20,515 bases of DNA, taken from the NCBI GenBank assembly GCA_028277195.1, contig JANQGS010000211.1, positions 1 to 20,515 of the forward strand. The letters run 5' to 3'. Numbering within the stretch: the stretch's first letter is position 1; the number at the start of each line of letters is the position of its first letter. The translations under genes were made by a program, and so were the position numbers. Shown here in pieces: positions 7,883 through 15,196 of this stretch. This stretch comes from Candidatus Gastranaerophilales bacterium (GTDB lineage: Bacteria; Cyanobacteriota; Vampirovibrionia; Gastranaerophilales; UBA9971). The notes beneath the pieces were generated by a model. The model did not search any database. It was given only the letters and a program-made list of their open reading frames with translations, and was not told the DNA's origin.

Positions 7883-9190
7883 ATGCTCTTTAAGCTACTA
7901 AATGACAGTTTTTTTATAAAAAAAGCAGATTATATAATACTGTTTTTTATTGCTGTGCTGTTAACGGCAATTACGTTTGCCCCCACAAAAATAATAGGCC
8001 TCCTGGCAGGCGTGTGTTTTTTAATGCTCATGGCAAAAATTTCCTTTGCCGAGGGCAAAAAACTTACTTTTAATGAATTTGACGGGCCAATATTCTTTTA
8101 CATAACCATTACCGGGCTGAGCGTTATTTTTTCACCCCTGTTTATGCCTTCATTAAAGGGGTATTTAAAAATTTTAACCTATTTTTGTGTGTATTTGACA
8201 TTTTTTAACGTACTGGGGCACAGCCGCAAGCGAACGTATTTTGTGCTCGCAATAATTGCGCTTGGCGCTTTTGGCGAGTCAATTTTTGCTATTTACCAGA
8301 ATTTTACCGGGGTGGAGGCCCTGGCAACCTGGCAGGACCGCTCAGGCTTAAATCCCGAGCAGTTAATGACCCGGGTTTACGGCACACTTCAGCCATATAA
8401 CCCTAATTTGCTGGCAGGTTATCTTGTTGCCTGTATTCCAGCCGCAGCGGGATTATTTTTTTTCCTTGCCCTGAAGGGAAAAACCAGGCTGTCTGCCCTG
8501 GCGTTAGTCGCAACTCTGGCAATCGCAACAGCCATAGTGTTCACAGGCTCAAGAGGGGCATATATAGCTTTATTTGCCGTAATAACAGTAATAATGCTCA
8601 TTTCAGGCCATATAATATGGCATGACTTTAGCGAAAAGCCATGGCTGAAAAAGCTGTGGCTGTTTATTTTACTGGCCGGTGCAGCCGGTGCAATTGCCAT
8701 AATAATTCTCAGCCCTGCCCTGCAGCATAGAATAGCCTCTATAATTGCTTTCAGGGAGGACTCCAGCAATGCTTTCAGGCTTAATGTTTATCTCTCGTCA
8801 CTGAAAATGTTCCTGGATAACTGGCTAATCGGCATAGGCCCGGGCAATGAAACATTCAGGCTAATGTATGGCATGTATATGAAAACCGGTTTTGACGCCC
8901 TGGGGACGTACAGTGTGCCCCTTGATATTGCGGTCGGCAGCGGTGTTTTTGCGCTTGCGGCATTTTTACGGCTTATTTTCAATGTATTGACTAAAGGGGC
9001 AGGGATTATTTTATTGAAAACTGATATTGAGCAAAAAATAATAATTTCAGCCTGCATAACAGGCATAATCGGCCTCATGGCTCACGGGCTTTTTGATACG
9101 ATATTTTTCAGGCCGCAAGTACACATAATATTCTGGCTTTTTATTGCTATAATATCCGCATCTTTTAATAAAACTCACCGGGTCTGCTAA
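7883..9190 (+). CDS. O-antigen ligase/polymerase-family membrane protein (Wzy_C type)
   Basis: The 435-residue protein is almost entirely hydrophobic, with about ten to twelve membrane segments. It carries the characteristic TGSRGAYIALF motif near residues 214-224, a longer charged loop after it (KMFLDNWLIGIGPGNETFRLMYG region, about 307-332) and a C-terminal GLMAHGLFDTIFFRPQVH segment. This layout is that of the Wzy/WaaL superfamily, which polymerises or attaches surface polysaccharide from undecaprenyl-diphosphate carriers on the outer face of the inner membrane. Sequence alone does not separate ligase from polymerase or from a bactoprenol glycan exporter-type relative. wecB, about 8.6 kb away, would supply UDP-ManNAc for such a glycan, but no glycosyltransferase cluster surrounds this gene. 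Its stop codon overlaps the -10-like box of the next gene. Confidence 0.82.
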   Translation: MLFKLLNDSFFIKKADYIILFFIAVLLTAITFAPTKIIGLLAGVCFLMLMAKISFAEGKKLTFNEFDGPIFFYITITGLSVIFSPLFMPSLKGYLKILTYFCVYLTFFNVLGHSRKRTYFVLAIIALGAFGESIFAIYQNFTGVEALATWQDRSGLNPEQLMTRVYGTLQPYNPNLLAGYLVACIPAAAGLFFFLALKGKTRLSALALVATLAIATAIVFTGSRGAYIALFAVITVIMLISGHIIWHDFSEKPWLKKLWLFILLAGAAGAIAIIILSPALQHRIASIIAFREDSSNAFRLNVYLSSLKMFLDNWLIGIGPGNETFRLMYGMYMKTGFDALGTYSVPLDIAVGSGVFALAAFLRLIFNVLTKGAGIILLKTDIEQKIIISACITGIIGLMAHGLFDTIFFRPQVHIIFWLFIAIISASFNKTHRVC

Positions 9191-9193
9191 AAT
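9188..9193 (+). promoter_or_regulatory. Possible -10 box of the OppD-type gene overlapping the upstream stop codon
   Basis: TAAAAT contains the TAA stop of the preceding gene and ends 5 nt before the ATG at 9199. There is no Shine-Dalgarno sequence. It could also be chance in AT-rich sequence. Confidence 0.3.
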
Positions 9194-9198
9194 ATAGT

Positions 9199-10149
9199 AT
9201 GACCAAAATCCTGGAAATAAAAAATTTAAACATAAGTTTTAAAATTGAGGATGAACTTTTCAGGGCAGTTCATAATGTAAACCTGTCGCTTGAAAAAGGA
9301 AAAGTTTTAGGCATAGTAGGAGAATCCGGCTGCGGAAAGTCCGTAACCGCAATGTCTATACTTAGGCTGTTAGCTTCAAACGCTGTTATAGAATCCGGTG
9401 AAATAATTTTTAACGATAAAAACCTGCTAAATCTATCCATAAAAGAAATGCAGCAAGTCCGCGGCAGTAAAATTGCCCTCATTCCCCAGGACCCTCTAAC
9501 TTCTTTAAATCCTCTTTACACAATAGGTGACCAGTTAATGGAAACAATAAAATTCCACCGTGGGGTAAGCGCAAAACAGGCCCGGGAAATAGCAATAAAA
9601 GCACTGCATGACGTTAAAATACCGGAGGTTGAGCGCAGGATTGATGAATATCCCCATCAATTTTCCGGGGGAATGAGCCAGAGGGTGCTTATTGCCATGG
9701 CATTATGCTGCAACCCCGAAATAATAATTGCAGACGAGCCCACAACTGCCCTGGATGTAACCGTACAGGCCCAGATACTTGACTTGATAAAGGAATTGCA
9801 AAAACAAAGGCATACTTCACTTGTATTTATCACGCATGACCTTGGTGTTGTGGCGGAATTCTGCGATTACGTGGCCGTAATGTACGCCGGCAGGATTATA
9901 GAGTATGCTGATACTCGGGAATTATTCAATAATCCCTTGCATCCGTATACAAAAGGGTTATTTGAATCCTTACCGGCACCTGGTAAAGAGGAATTAAAGG
10001 TTATAAAAGGCCAGCCCCCGTCTATTACAGAGAGCATTCCGGGCTGTACATTCCATCCCAGGTGTAGTTACAGGATGGAGGTTTGTGATAAGGACGCGCC
10101 GGAGCTGGTTTATAAGGATGGGCATATGGTGAGCTGTTACTTATACTAA
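9199..10149 (+). CDS. oppD: Oligopeptide/dipeptide ABC transporter ATP-binding protein (OppD/DppD type)
   Basis: The protein has 316 residues. Walker A is GESGCGKS (about 39-46), the Q-loop lies in LIPQDPLTSLNP, the signature is FSGGMSQRV, Walker B is IIIADEPTTALD and the switch is FITHDLG. The C-terminal oligopeptide-transporter extension carries HPYTKGLFESLP and a Cys set (GCTFHPRCSYRMEVCDKDAP...VSC) typical of OppD/DppD subunits, where such cysteines may bind an Fe-S cluster. The family powers peptide or nickel import from the cytoplasmic face. No permease (OppB/OppC), OppF or binding protein is nearby, so it must pair with subunits encoded elsewhere. It starts 8 nt after the upstream stop codon. 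It faces purA across the tRNA-Lys gene. Confidence 0.92.
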   Translation: MTKILEIKNLNISFKIEDELFRAVHNVNLSLEKGKVLGIVGESGCGKSVTAMSILRLLASNAVIESGEIIFNDKNLLNLSIKEMQQVRGSKIALIPQDPLTSLNPLYTIGDQLMETIKFHRGVSAKQAREIAIKALHDVKIPEVERRIDEYPHQFSGGMSQRVLIAMALCCNPEIIIADEPTTALDVTVQAQILDLIKELQKQRHTSLVFITHDLGVVAEFCDYVAVMYAGRIIEYADTRELFNNPLHPYTKGLFESLPAPGKEELKVIKGQPPSITESIPGCTFHPRCSYRMEVCDKDAPELVYKDGHMVSCYLY

Positions 10150-10172
10150 GCCCTTCAAAGTCGCATAAAAAA

Positions 10173-10245
10173 TGCGCCATCTGCGATTCGAACGCAGGAC
10201 CTATCCCTTAAAAGGGGAGTGCTCTACCGGCTGAGCTAATGGCGC
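10173..10245 (-). tRNA. trnK: tRNA-Lys (anticodon UUU)
   Basis: A 73-nt cloverleaf lies on the minus strand. It has a 7-bp acceptor stem GCGCCAT/ATGGCGC, a D-arm GCTC...GAGC, anticodon loop CTTTTAA with anticodon TTT, a 5-nt variable loop AGGTC and a T-arm CTGCG-TTCGAAT-CGCAG. The discriminator is A and CCA is not encoded; a T-run follows directly. The outermost anticodon-stem pair (27-43) is a C-U mismatch, the only flaw. It stands alone between oppD and purA. Confidence 0.95.
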
Positions 10246-10285
10246 ATTTGAAGTTAATTTAATATATGATTTTATGTGTAAGAAT

Positions 10286-10314
10286 AAAATACCAATACTA
10301 AAATACTAAGTCAA
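10286..10314 (-). promoter_or_regulatory. Putative tRNA-Lys promoter
   Basis: On the minus strand TTGACT (10309-10314) and TATTTT (10286-10291) are separated by exactly 17 nt. The -35 hexamer overlaps the last bases and TGA stop of purA. The predicted start is about 34 nt before the mature tRNA. Confidence 0.45.
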
Positions 10315-11588
10315 GGACAAATAATTGTCTGTTCTCTTCCCGGTCCTACACTCACAATTTCAATATTAACCCCTGTGACCTGCTCAAGCCTTGATATAAA
10401 ATTGCGGGCGGCGGCAGGTAATTCTGAAAACACACGGCAGCCTGATATATCCTGCTTCCAGCCAGGCAGTGCCTCATATACCGGTTCAAAATACTCATGT
10501 AAATTTAAATTAGCAGGATAATGCTCGTATAACTGTCCGTTTCTCCTGTCTTTATAGGCTGTGCATATTTTTATCTCGTCAAAGCCGTCAAAAACATCAA
10601 TTTTAGTGAGCGCAATGCCTGTTAATCCGTTAACCATTGCGCTGTACCTCGCAATAACCGCATCAAACCAGCCGCATCTCCTTTTCCTGCCCGTTGTAGT
10701 TCCGAATTCCCTGCCAACCTGCTGGAGGGTTTCGCCCTCCTCGCTTTTAAGCTCGGTCAAAAACGGGCCTTCCCCCACACGGGTAACATAGGCCTTGAAT
10801 ACCCCGATAACCCTGTCTATATATGTAAAACCTATGCCGCTTCCGATTGATGCGCTTGCTGCAACCGGATTTGAGCTTGTGACGTAGGGATAAGTGCCGT
10901 GGTCAACGTCAAGCATTGTGCCCTGAGCTCCTTCAAACAGTATTTTCTGCTTTTCGAGAAGCGCTTTTCTTAGTATCCCAGCCGGGTCTTTTATATATGG
11001 GCTTAAATAATCCCTATATTTAAGGCAAAAATTGATTATTTCCTCTTTTGTAAAACAAGGCCTCTTAAAATACTCAAACATGGCGTTTTTTTGCGGCAAA
11101 ATCATGTCCAGCTTTTTGTTTAAAACCTCTTCATCATACATGTCCTCAATACGTATGCCGGTTCTGTTGATTTTATCGGCATAAGTCGGGCCTATGCCCC
11201 GTTTTGTTGTGCCTATTTTGCTGTTTCCCAGTGATTGCTCGTTTAATTCGTCCAGCGCAATGTGATAGGGCAGTGTTAAATGGGCCGATGGGCTTACAAT
11301 AAGGTTTGAGGTGTCAATGCCCTTTTGTTCCAGGTTTTCTATTTCCCCGGTGAGGACCTGGGGATTAATAACAGTGCCGTTGCCTATGATGCAGGTTTTG
11401 CCAGGGTACAGTATGCCTGAGGGTACAAGGTGGAATTTATATGTCCGGTTATCAACAACAACGGTATGTCCCGCATTGCAGCCCCCCTGGTATCTTATTA
11501 CAATGTCGGTTTTCTCGGATAACAGGTCAATGATTTTTGCTTTACCCTCGTCTCCCCACTGTCCCCCGACTATTACCACATTCGTCAA
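10311..11588 (-). CDS. purA: Adenylosuccinate synthetase
   Basis: The 425-aa enzyme joins IMP and aspartate using GTP, the first committed step to AMP, in the cytoplasm. It carries VVIVGGQWGDEGKAKIIDLL at the N-terminus (catalytic Asp13, Gly-rich loop 12-18), NAGHT with His41, GTTKRGIGPTYADK, the block GREFGTTTGRKRRCGWFDAV and the guanine-binding TKIDVFDGFDEI. Two changes from common consensus are visible: GDEGKGK reads GDEGKAK, and GGHNAGHT reads GGCNAGHT. All catalytic residues that I can name remain. The start is a TTG at 11588 with a strong AAGGAG site 7 nt upstream; this gives the normal family N-terminus. It lies 29 nt after cutA, so it probably shares the mntA-hepT-cutA transcript. Confidence 0.96.
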   Translation of the reverse strand: MTNVVIVGGQWGDEGKAKIIDLLSEKTDIVIRYQGGCNAGHTVVVDNRTYKFHLVPSGILYPGKTCIIGNGTVINPQVLTGEIENLEQKGIDTSNLIVSPSAHLTLPYHIALDELNEQSLGNSKIGTTKRGIGPTYADKINRTGIRIEDMYDEEVLNKKLDMILPQKNAMFEYFKRPCFTKEEIINFCLKYRDYLSPYIKDPAGILRKALLEKQKILFEGAQGTMLDVDHGTYPYVTSSNPVAASASIGSGIGFTYIDRVIGVFKAYVTRVGEGPFLTELKSEEGETLQQVGREFGTTTGRKRRCGWFDAVIARYSAMVNGLTGIALTKIDVFDGFDEIKICTAYKDRRNGQLYEHYPANLNLHEYFEPVYEALPGWKQDISGCRVFSELPAAARNFISRLEQVTGVNIEIVSVGPGREQTIICP

Positions 11589-11617
11589 TGTTCATCTCCT
11601 TAATTATTAGGTTAATA

Positions 11618-11935
11618 TTAGCATCCGGTATTTTCGTCCACCCATTTAAGATAACCCTCGAGCCCGGCTTCGACCGGCAGCATAAGTATGGCGGGCAATT
11701 CATAGGAATGGTTTTGGAGAATCGAGGATTTTACCCCATCAAACAGCTCTTTCCCGGTTTTAATAAGCACCAGGTACTCCCCGTCTTCGCAAACCTCGTT
11801 TTTCCATTCATAAACCGACGTCATATTCGGGATTATGTTAACGCAGGCCGCGAGTTTGTTTTTAACGAGGGAGCGGGCGATTTTTTTTGCCTCGTCAGGG
11901 TTTGACGTAAGGGTCAGAACTATGCAGTATTTCAT
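11618..11935 (-). CDS. cutA: CutA1-type divalent-ion tolerance family protein
   Basis: The 105-aa product matches CutA1, a small trimeric ferredoxin-like protein related to PII. It was named for copper tolerance in E. coli, although its actual role remains unclear. Landmarks are LAACVNIIPNMTSVYEWKNEV, the central EYLVLIKT strand, the HSYELPAILMLPV segment and the final YLKWVDENT. The ATG at 11935 overlaps the TGA of hepT by one base (TGATG), implying translational coupling; a TTG one codon earlier is less likely. The partner genes around it are a toxin-antitoxin pair and purA. Confidence 0.93.
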   Translation of the reverse strand: MKYCIVLTLTSNPDEAKKIARSLVKNKLAACVNIIPNMTSVYEWKNEVCEDGEYLVLIKTGKELFDGVKSSILQNHSYELPAILMLPVEAGLEGYLKWVDENTGC

Positions 11936-12285
11936 CAATTATCCTTCTTTATATCCTCTAATATTCCTGAAATTTGTTCTTTTACAAAGGTTAAGTCATC
12001 TTTTAATGTATCCCAGACTAATTTTTTATCAATACCGAAATATTCATGTATAACTGTGTTTCTAAAGCCAATTATCTGATGCCAGGGAATTTCCGGATAT
12101 TTATTTCTTATTGTCTCAGGTATATGTCTTATTGCCTCTCCAATTATTTCCAGAGCCCTTACTGTTGCCATATAGGTTTTTTCATCATCAACAAATTCAT
12201 CAAAAGTTATGCCACTGGTAAAAAGACGAGCTTTATCAGCATATTCGAGTACGTCTTTAAGAAAAAGAGTATAATGCCTCTTCAT
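11935..12285 (-). CDS. hepT: HepT-like ribonuclease toxin (HEPN, DUF86)
   Basis: The protein has 116 residues. The all-helical HEPN domain ends with the RX4HXY active-site motif at Arg75, His80 and Tyr82 (RNTVIHEY). Helices such as ATVRALEIIGEAI (about 40-52) are typical of DUF86. In characterised MntA-HepT (type VII) systems HepT is an RNase toxin and is silenced when the minimal nucleotidyltransferase MntA adds AMP units to the motif tyrosine. The motif is intact, so the toxin is probably functional. Its ATG overlaps the mntA stop by 4 nt (ATGA) and its own stop overlaps the cutA start by 1 nt, giving a tightly coupled unit. Assignment to the pair is firm; targets and activity are inferred. 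Confidence 0.92.
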   Translation of the reverse strand: MKRHYTLFLKDVLEYADKARLFTSGITFDEFVDDEKTYMATVRALEIIGEAIRHIPETIRNKYPEIPWHQIIGFRNTVIHEYFGIDKKLVWDTLKDDLTFVKEQISGILEDIKKDN

Positions 12286-12581
12286 ACGTATATAACCTCA
12301 CTGAGAATAGCGTTTTCAAGGGCCGGGTGAATACCTCTTTTTGATACGAGGTCAATTTTCTTATTAAATATTTTACTTAAAAATATTTGTAAACCGCAAA
12401 ATTTTAACAAACCCACAGTCGCTTCCTGGTCAAAACTGACAAGTATATCTATATCACTATTTTCAGTCTGTTCATTTCTTGCATATGAACCAAAAACCCC
12501 CAGCTCCTCGACAAAATATTCCTTTTCGAGTTCCGGCTTGAGTTCTTTTAATTTTTCCATTATTTTTTCAAGCTCTTTCAT
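12282..12581 (-). CDS. mntA: MntA-like minimal nucleotidyltransferase antitoxin
   Basis: The protein has 99 residues. The nucleotidyltransferase signature GSX10DXD is complete: Gly31-Ser32 and Asp43/Asp45 (GSYARNEQTENSDID), with a probable third acidic residue Asp77 in KKIDLV. This is the small family that pairs with HepT and, in tested systems, AMPylates or oligo-AMPylates the toxin tyrosine. The predicted product is cytoplasmic. A Lys/Glu-rich helix precedes the catalytic core. It starts 48 nt from the divergent spoIID start. No Shine-Dalgarno sequence is visible; TATTAT lies 9 nt before the ATG. Confidence 0.92.
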   Translation of the reverse strand: MKELEKIMEKLKELKPELEKEYFVEELGVFGSYARNEQTENSDIDILVSFDQEATVGLLKFCGLQIFLSKIFNKKIDLVSKRGIHPALENAILSEVIYV

Positions 12582-12617
12582 AATAAAACAATAATACCAT
12601 CTTTTTCCCGGATAAAT

Positions 12618-12623
12618 TATAAT
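12618..12623 (+). promoter_or_regulatory. Putative spoIID -10 box (leaderless)
   Basis: An exact TATAAT ends exactly 6 nt before the ATG at 12630, with no Shine-Dalgarno sequence. It has the same hexamer and the same spacing as the TPR gene start. Confidence 0.5.
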
Positions 12624-12629
12624 CTTCTT

Positions 12630-14288
12630 ATGAAAATTATTTTATCCGTCTTAATATTTTTCCTCCTTTTTCCCGGTGTCGCCAAAAGCTCGGAACAATA
12701 CGCCTCTACCAGAACCGAAGGGCTAATCAGGGTAGGTATCAGCTCAAATGACTTTAGCAAACTGGAATATAGCGAAATAATCCTGGCTTCCGCCGGAAAA
12801 TTAAAGCTGTACGATAAATTTTTTAACTCAAAAATCACTGAAACAAAGCCGGGTGACATTGTAAAATTTGAAATAAAAGATACCTCACTTAAAATAATTA
12901 AAAACCAAAAAGAGTTAAAAACCCGCTTTTTTGGCCCTATAAGCGTTGAACCTATGGATGAAAACCCGATTAAAGTTACGGGGCTGGAAAGAAAAGGCAA
13001 ACAGGCCGCTTACAGGGGCAGTTTTGAAATAATAAGGGTGCCCGGTAAAAAAGGGAAATTATTCCTGGTAAACGTGCTGCCGCTTGAGGATTATCTAAAG
13101 GGTGTTGTGCCGAACGAACTGCCCCCATATTTCGGGATGGAAGCCCTGAAAGCGCAGGCAGTTGCCGCAAGGAATTATGCCATAAGGCCCAGGGTTAAGA
13201 TATACCCTTATTTTGACGTGTGCGATTCTGTAAAATCCCAGGTTTATTTTGGCTATAACACGGAAAAACCCGAATCCGACTCGGCAATTGAGGCAACAAA
13301 AGGACTCGTGACCCTGTATGACGGCGAGGTAATAATAGCCCTCTACAGCTCGGCAGCCGGGGGATACACGGAAAATTACGAAAACGCTTTTGCCGAGCCG
13401 GGCGGCGGGGCATTCCCCGCAAAACCCCTGCCTTACCTTAAGGGAAAACCGGACATAAAAGGCACTCCAGGACTGGATAACGAAAAGGCCGCGGAAAAAT
13501 TTTACACAACCAGCCCCGAATCATTTGATATAAATTCCCGCTATTACAGGTGGAAAAGGCAATGGACGGGTGAGGAACTCAGAAAGGTTCTTAATGACTC
13601 GCTCAACCGCTACACCTGGTGTGAATTAATTGAGCCGAGGCCAAAAGGAGGCATGGATATAGGTAAAATAAAAAGGGTCAATGTTTTATCAAGGGGCGTA
13701 TCCGGAAAAGCCATCGCAATCTCGGTCAAGACCTCAAAAGGCGAATGGGTAATCAAAAAGGAATTATTTATAAGAAGGATTTTTAAGAACAAAAACAAAG
13801 CGCTGCCCAGCGCAAACCTTGTTTTTAAAAACCACGTCGGCAAAGAAGGCTGCCTTGCCCGACTTGAGGCATTTGGGGGCGGGTTTGGCCATGGCGTGGG
13901 CATGAGCCAGCATGGGGCGAGTTTTATGGCAAAAAACGGCTATACGTTTGATAAAATTCTTCAACATTATTATGACAATACGGCAATCGGCACCTGGCCC
14001 GTTTACCTGGCAGCCGAATACGCCACAAAGCCCGTAAAGCAGGAATTTGTTTCACCGGGGCGGAAAGCGGACCTTTTAATCGAGAATTTTGAAGGGGTGG
14101 AAAAATTTGAATTTATGATTAATTCAAAAAGAATTATCCTGGATAAAGAGTTGCCCGAAAACGGGAAAATAAGGATTCCCCTGGATGAGCATATAAAGCC
14201 GGTTAACGAAATAGTTTATTATCCGCCTGAAAACCGGGAGGAGGGCAGCGGTTTAAAGGTATGGGTAGAGGTGTTTGAAAAGAATTAG
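12630..14288 (+). CDS. spoIID: SpoIID/LytB-domain exported peptidoglycan lytic protein
   Basis: The protein has 552 residues. An N-terminal signal peptide (about 1-20) is followed by an SPOR-unrelated N-region and then the SpoIID/LytB domain from about 130. This has LPLEDYLKGVVPNELPPYFGMEALKAQAVAARNYA, with the likely catalytic Glu163 in VPNELP, and the C-terminal signature FGHGVGMSQHGA near 417-428. SpoIID of endospore formers is a lytic transglycosylase acting on glycan strands stripped of stem peptides. Homologues in non-sporulating bacteria are linked to septal peptidoglycan remodelling. About 90 residues beyond the domain look beta-rich and may be a wall or substrate module. Its stop codon interlocks with that of the convergent carboxypeptidase gene ldcA, another peptidoglycan enzyme. 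Confidence 0.9.
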   Translation: MKIILSVLIFFLLFPGVAKSSEQYASTRTEGLIRVGISSNDFSKLEYSEIILASAGKLKLYDKFFNSKITETKPGDIVKFEIKDTSLKIIKNQKELKTRFFGPISVEPMDENPIKVTGLERKGKQAAYRGSFEIIRVPGKKGKLFLVNVLPLEDYLKGVVPNELPPYFGMEALKAQAVAARNYAIRPRVKIYPYFDVCDSVKSQVYFGYNTEKPESDSAIEATKGLVTLYDGEVIIALYSSAAGGYTENYENAFAEPGGGAFPAKPLPYLKGKPDIKGTPGLDNEKAAEKFYTTSPESFDINSRYYRWKRQWTGEELRKVLNDSLNRYTWCELIEPRPKGGMDIGKIKRVNVLSRGVSGKAIAISVKTSKGEWVIKKELFIRRIFKNKNKALPSANLVFKNHVGKEGCLARLEAFGGGFGHGVGMSQHGASFMAKNGYTFDKILQHYYDNTAIGTWPVYLAAEYATKPVKQEFVSPGRKADLLIENFEGVEKFEFMINSKRIILDKELPENGKIRIPLDEHIKPVNEIVYYPPENREEGSGLKVWVEVFEKN

Positions 14289-15169
14289 AAATAGTAGGCT
14301 TCATCAACCTGCAGGTTAAAATCCCCGGAATCAAACAAATACCTCACCCCTAAAGGCAATGTGGCCTTCATATCGCCATGCCCAGCCGGGAATCCGTATC
14401 CTGCGGGAATATTCAGGTCTTTACAGTATTCGGCAACTAATTCCAGGGCATTAACCCCGGTGAACCCGGCAAAAAGCACCCCCGCCAACCTGTCAAACAC
14501 CCCCGCAAGCCTTAATTGGGCCAGCATCCTGTCTATTTTATAAAGCGGCTCGCCAATATCTTCCAGCAGGAGTATTTTGCCAGAAAAACCAGGCGCGTAT
14601 GGCGTGCCCAAAAGAGCGCAAATTATTGATAAATTGCCCCCGACAAGAGCACCCGTTGCCCTGCCGGGTTTTATGCAGTGATACCCGCAAGGATTAGGGT
14701 AGCTGTAAGGCAATTCTATATTGCCTGTAAGGATTTTCAGGAAAATTTCCCCGGTGTAAGGGTCTACGCTGTTTTCCCCGAAATCAGGCACAACAAGGGG
14801 CCCGTGAAATGTTACAAAATCAAGGTTATTTAATAAAGCGGTTATGTCGCTGTACCCCACAAGGATTTTAGGGGGTAATCCAGGTATCTTCCCGAGTAGG
14901 CGCATAGTGCCGTACCCGCCCCTTGAGCAGAGGATGGCCTTAACTTCCGGGTCATGGAAGAGGTTGACGAGGTCATCCAGCCTGTCAGTGTCATTTCCGG
15001 CAAGGTAATCCTTTTTATCCAGCGCATGGGGGGCTGTTTTAACCTTAAAGCCCCATGCCTCAAGGTATTTTACCGCGTTATTAAGCTGCCCGGGTTCTTT
15101 TACCGCCCCGGCCGGGGATATTATGCCGATTGTGTCGCCGGTGTTTAATTTTTCGGGCTTTGTTTTCAT
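14285..15169 (-). CDS. ldcA: LD-carboxypeptidase (peptidase S66)
   Basis: The 294-aa enzyme belongs to family S66, which removes the terminal D-Ala from tetrapeptide stems during murein recycling in the cytoplasm. The expected Ser-Glu-His triad is present: Ser107 in GYSDITAL, Glu203 in LLLEDIGE and His264 in AGHGD before LPLG. The conserved CSRGGYGTMRLL block precedes the serine. The start at 15169 gives the family N-terminus (LNTGDTIGIISPAG); upstream codons in the same frame overlap dnaX and are rejected. There is no Shine-Dalgarno sequence. Only 27 nt separate it from the divergent dnaX start. Confidence 0.93.
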   Translation of the reverse strand: MKTKPEKLNTGDTIGIISPAGAVKEPGQLNNAVKYLEAWGFKVKTAPHALDKKDYLAGNDTDRLDDLVNLFHDPEVKAILCSRGGYGTMRLLGKIPGLPPKILVGYSDITALLNNLDFVTFHGPLVVPDFGENSVDPYTGEIFLKILTGNIELPYSYPNPCGYHCIKPGRATGALVGGNLSIICALLGTPYAPGFSGKILLLEDIGEPLYKIDRMLAQLRLAGVFDRLAGVLFAGFTGVNALELVAEYCKDLNIPAGYGFPAGHGDMKATLPLGVRYLFDSGDFNLQVDEAYYF

Positions 15170-15196
15170 ATTATCTTGATGATAACATATTAAATT

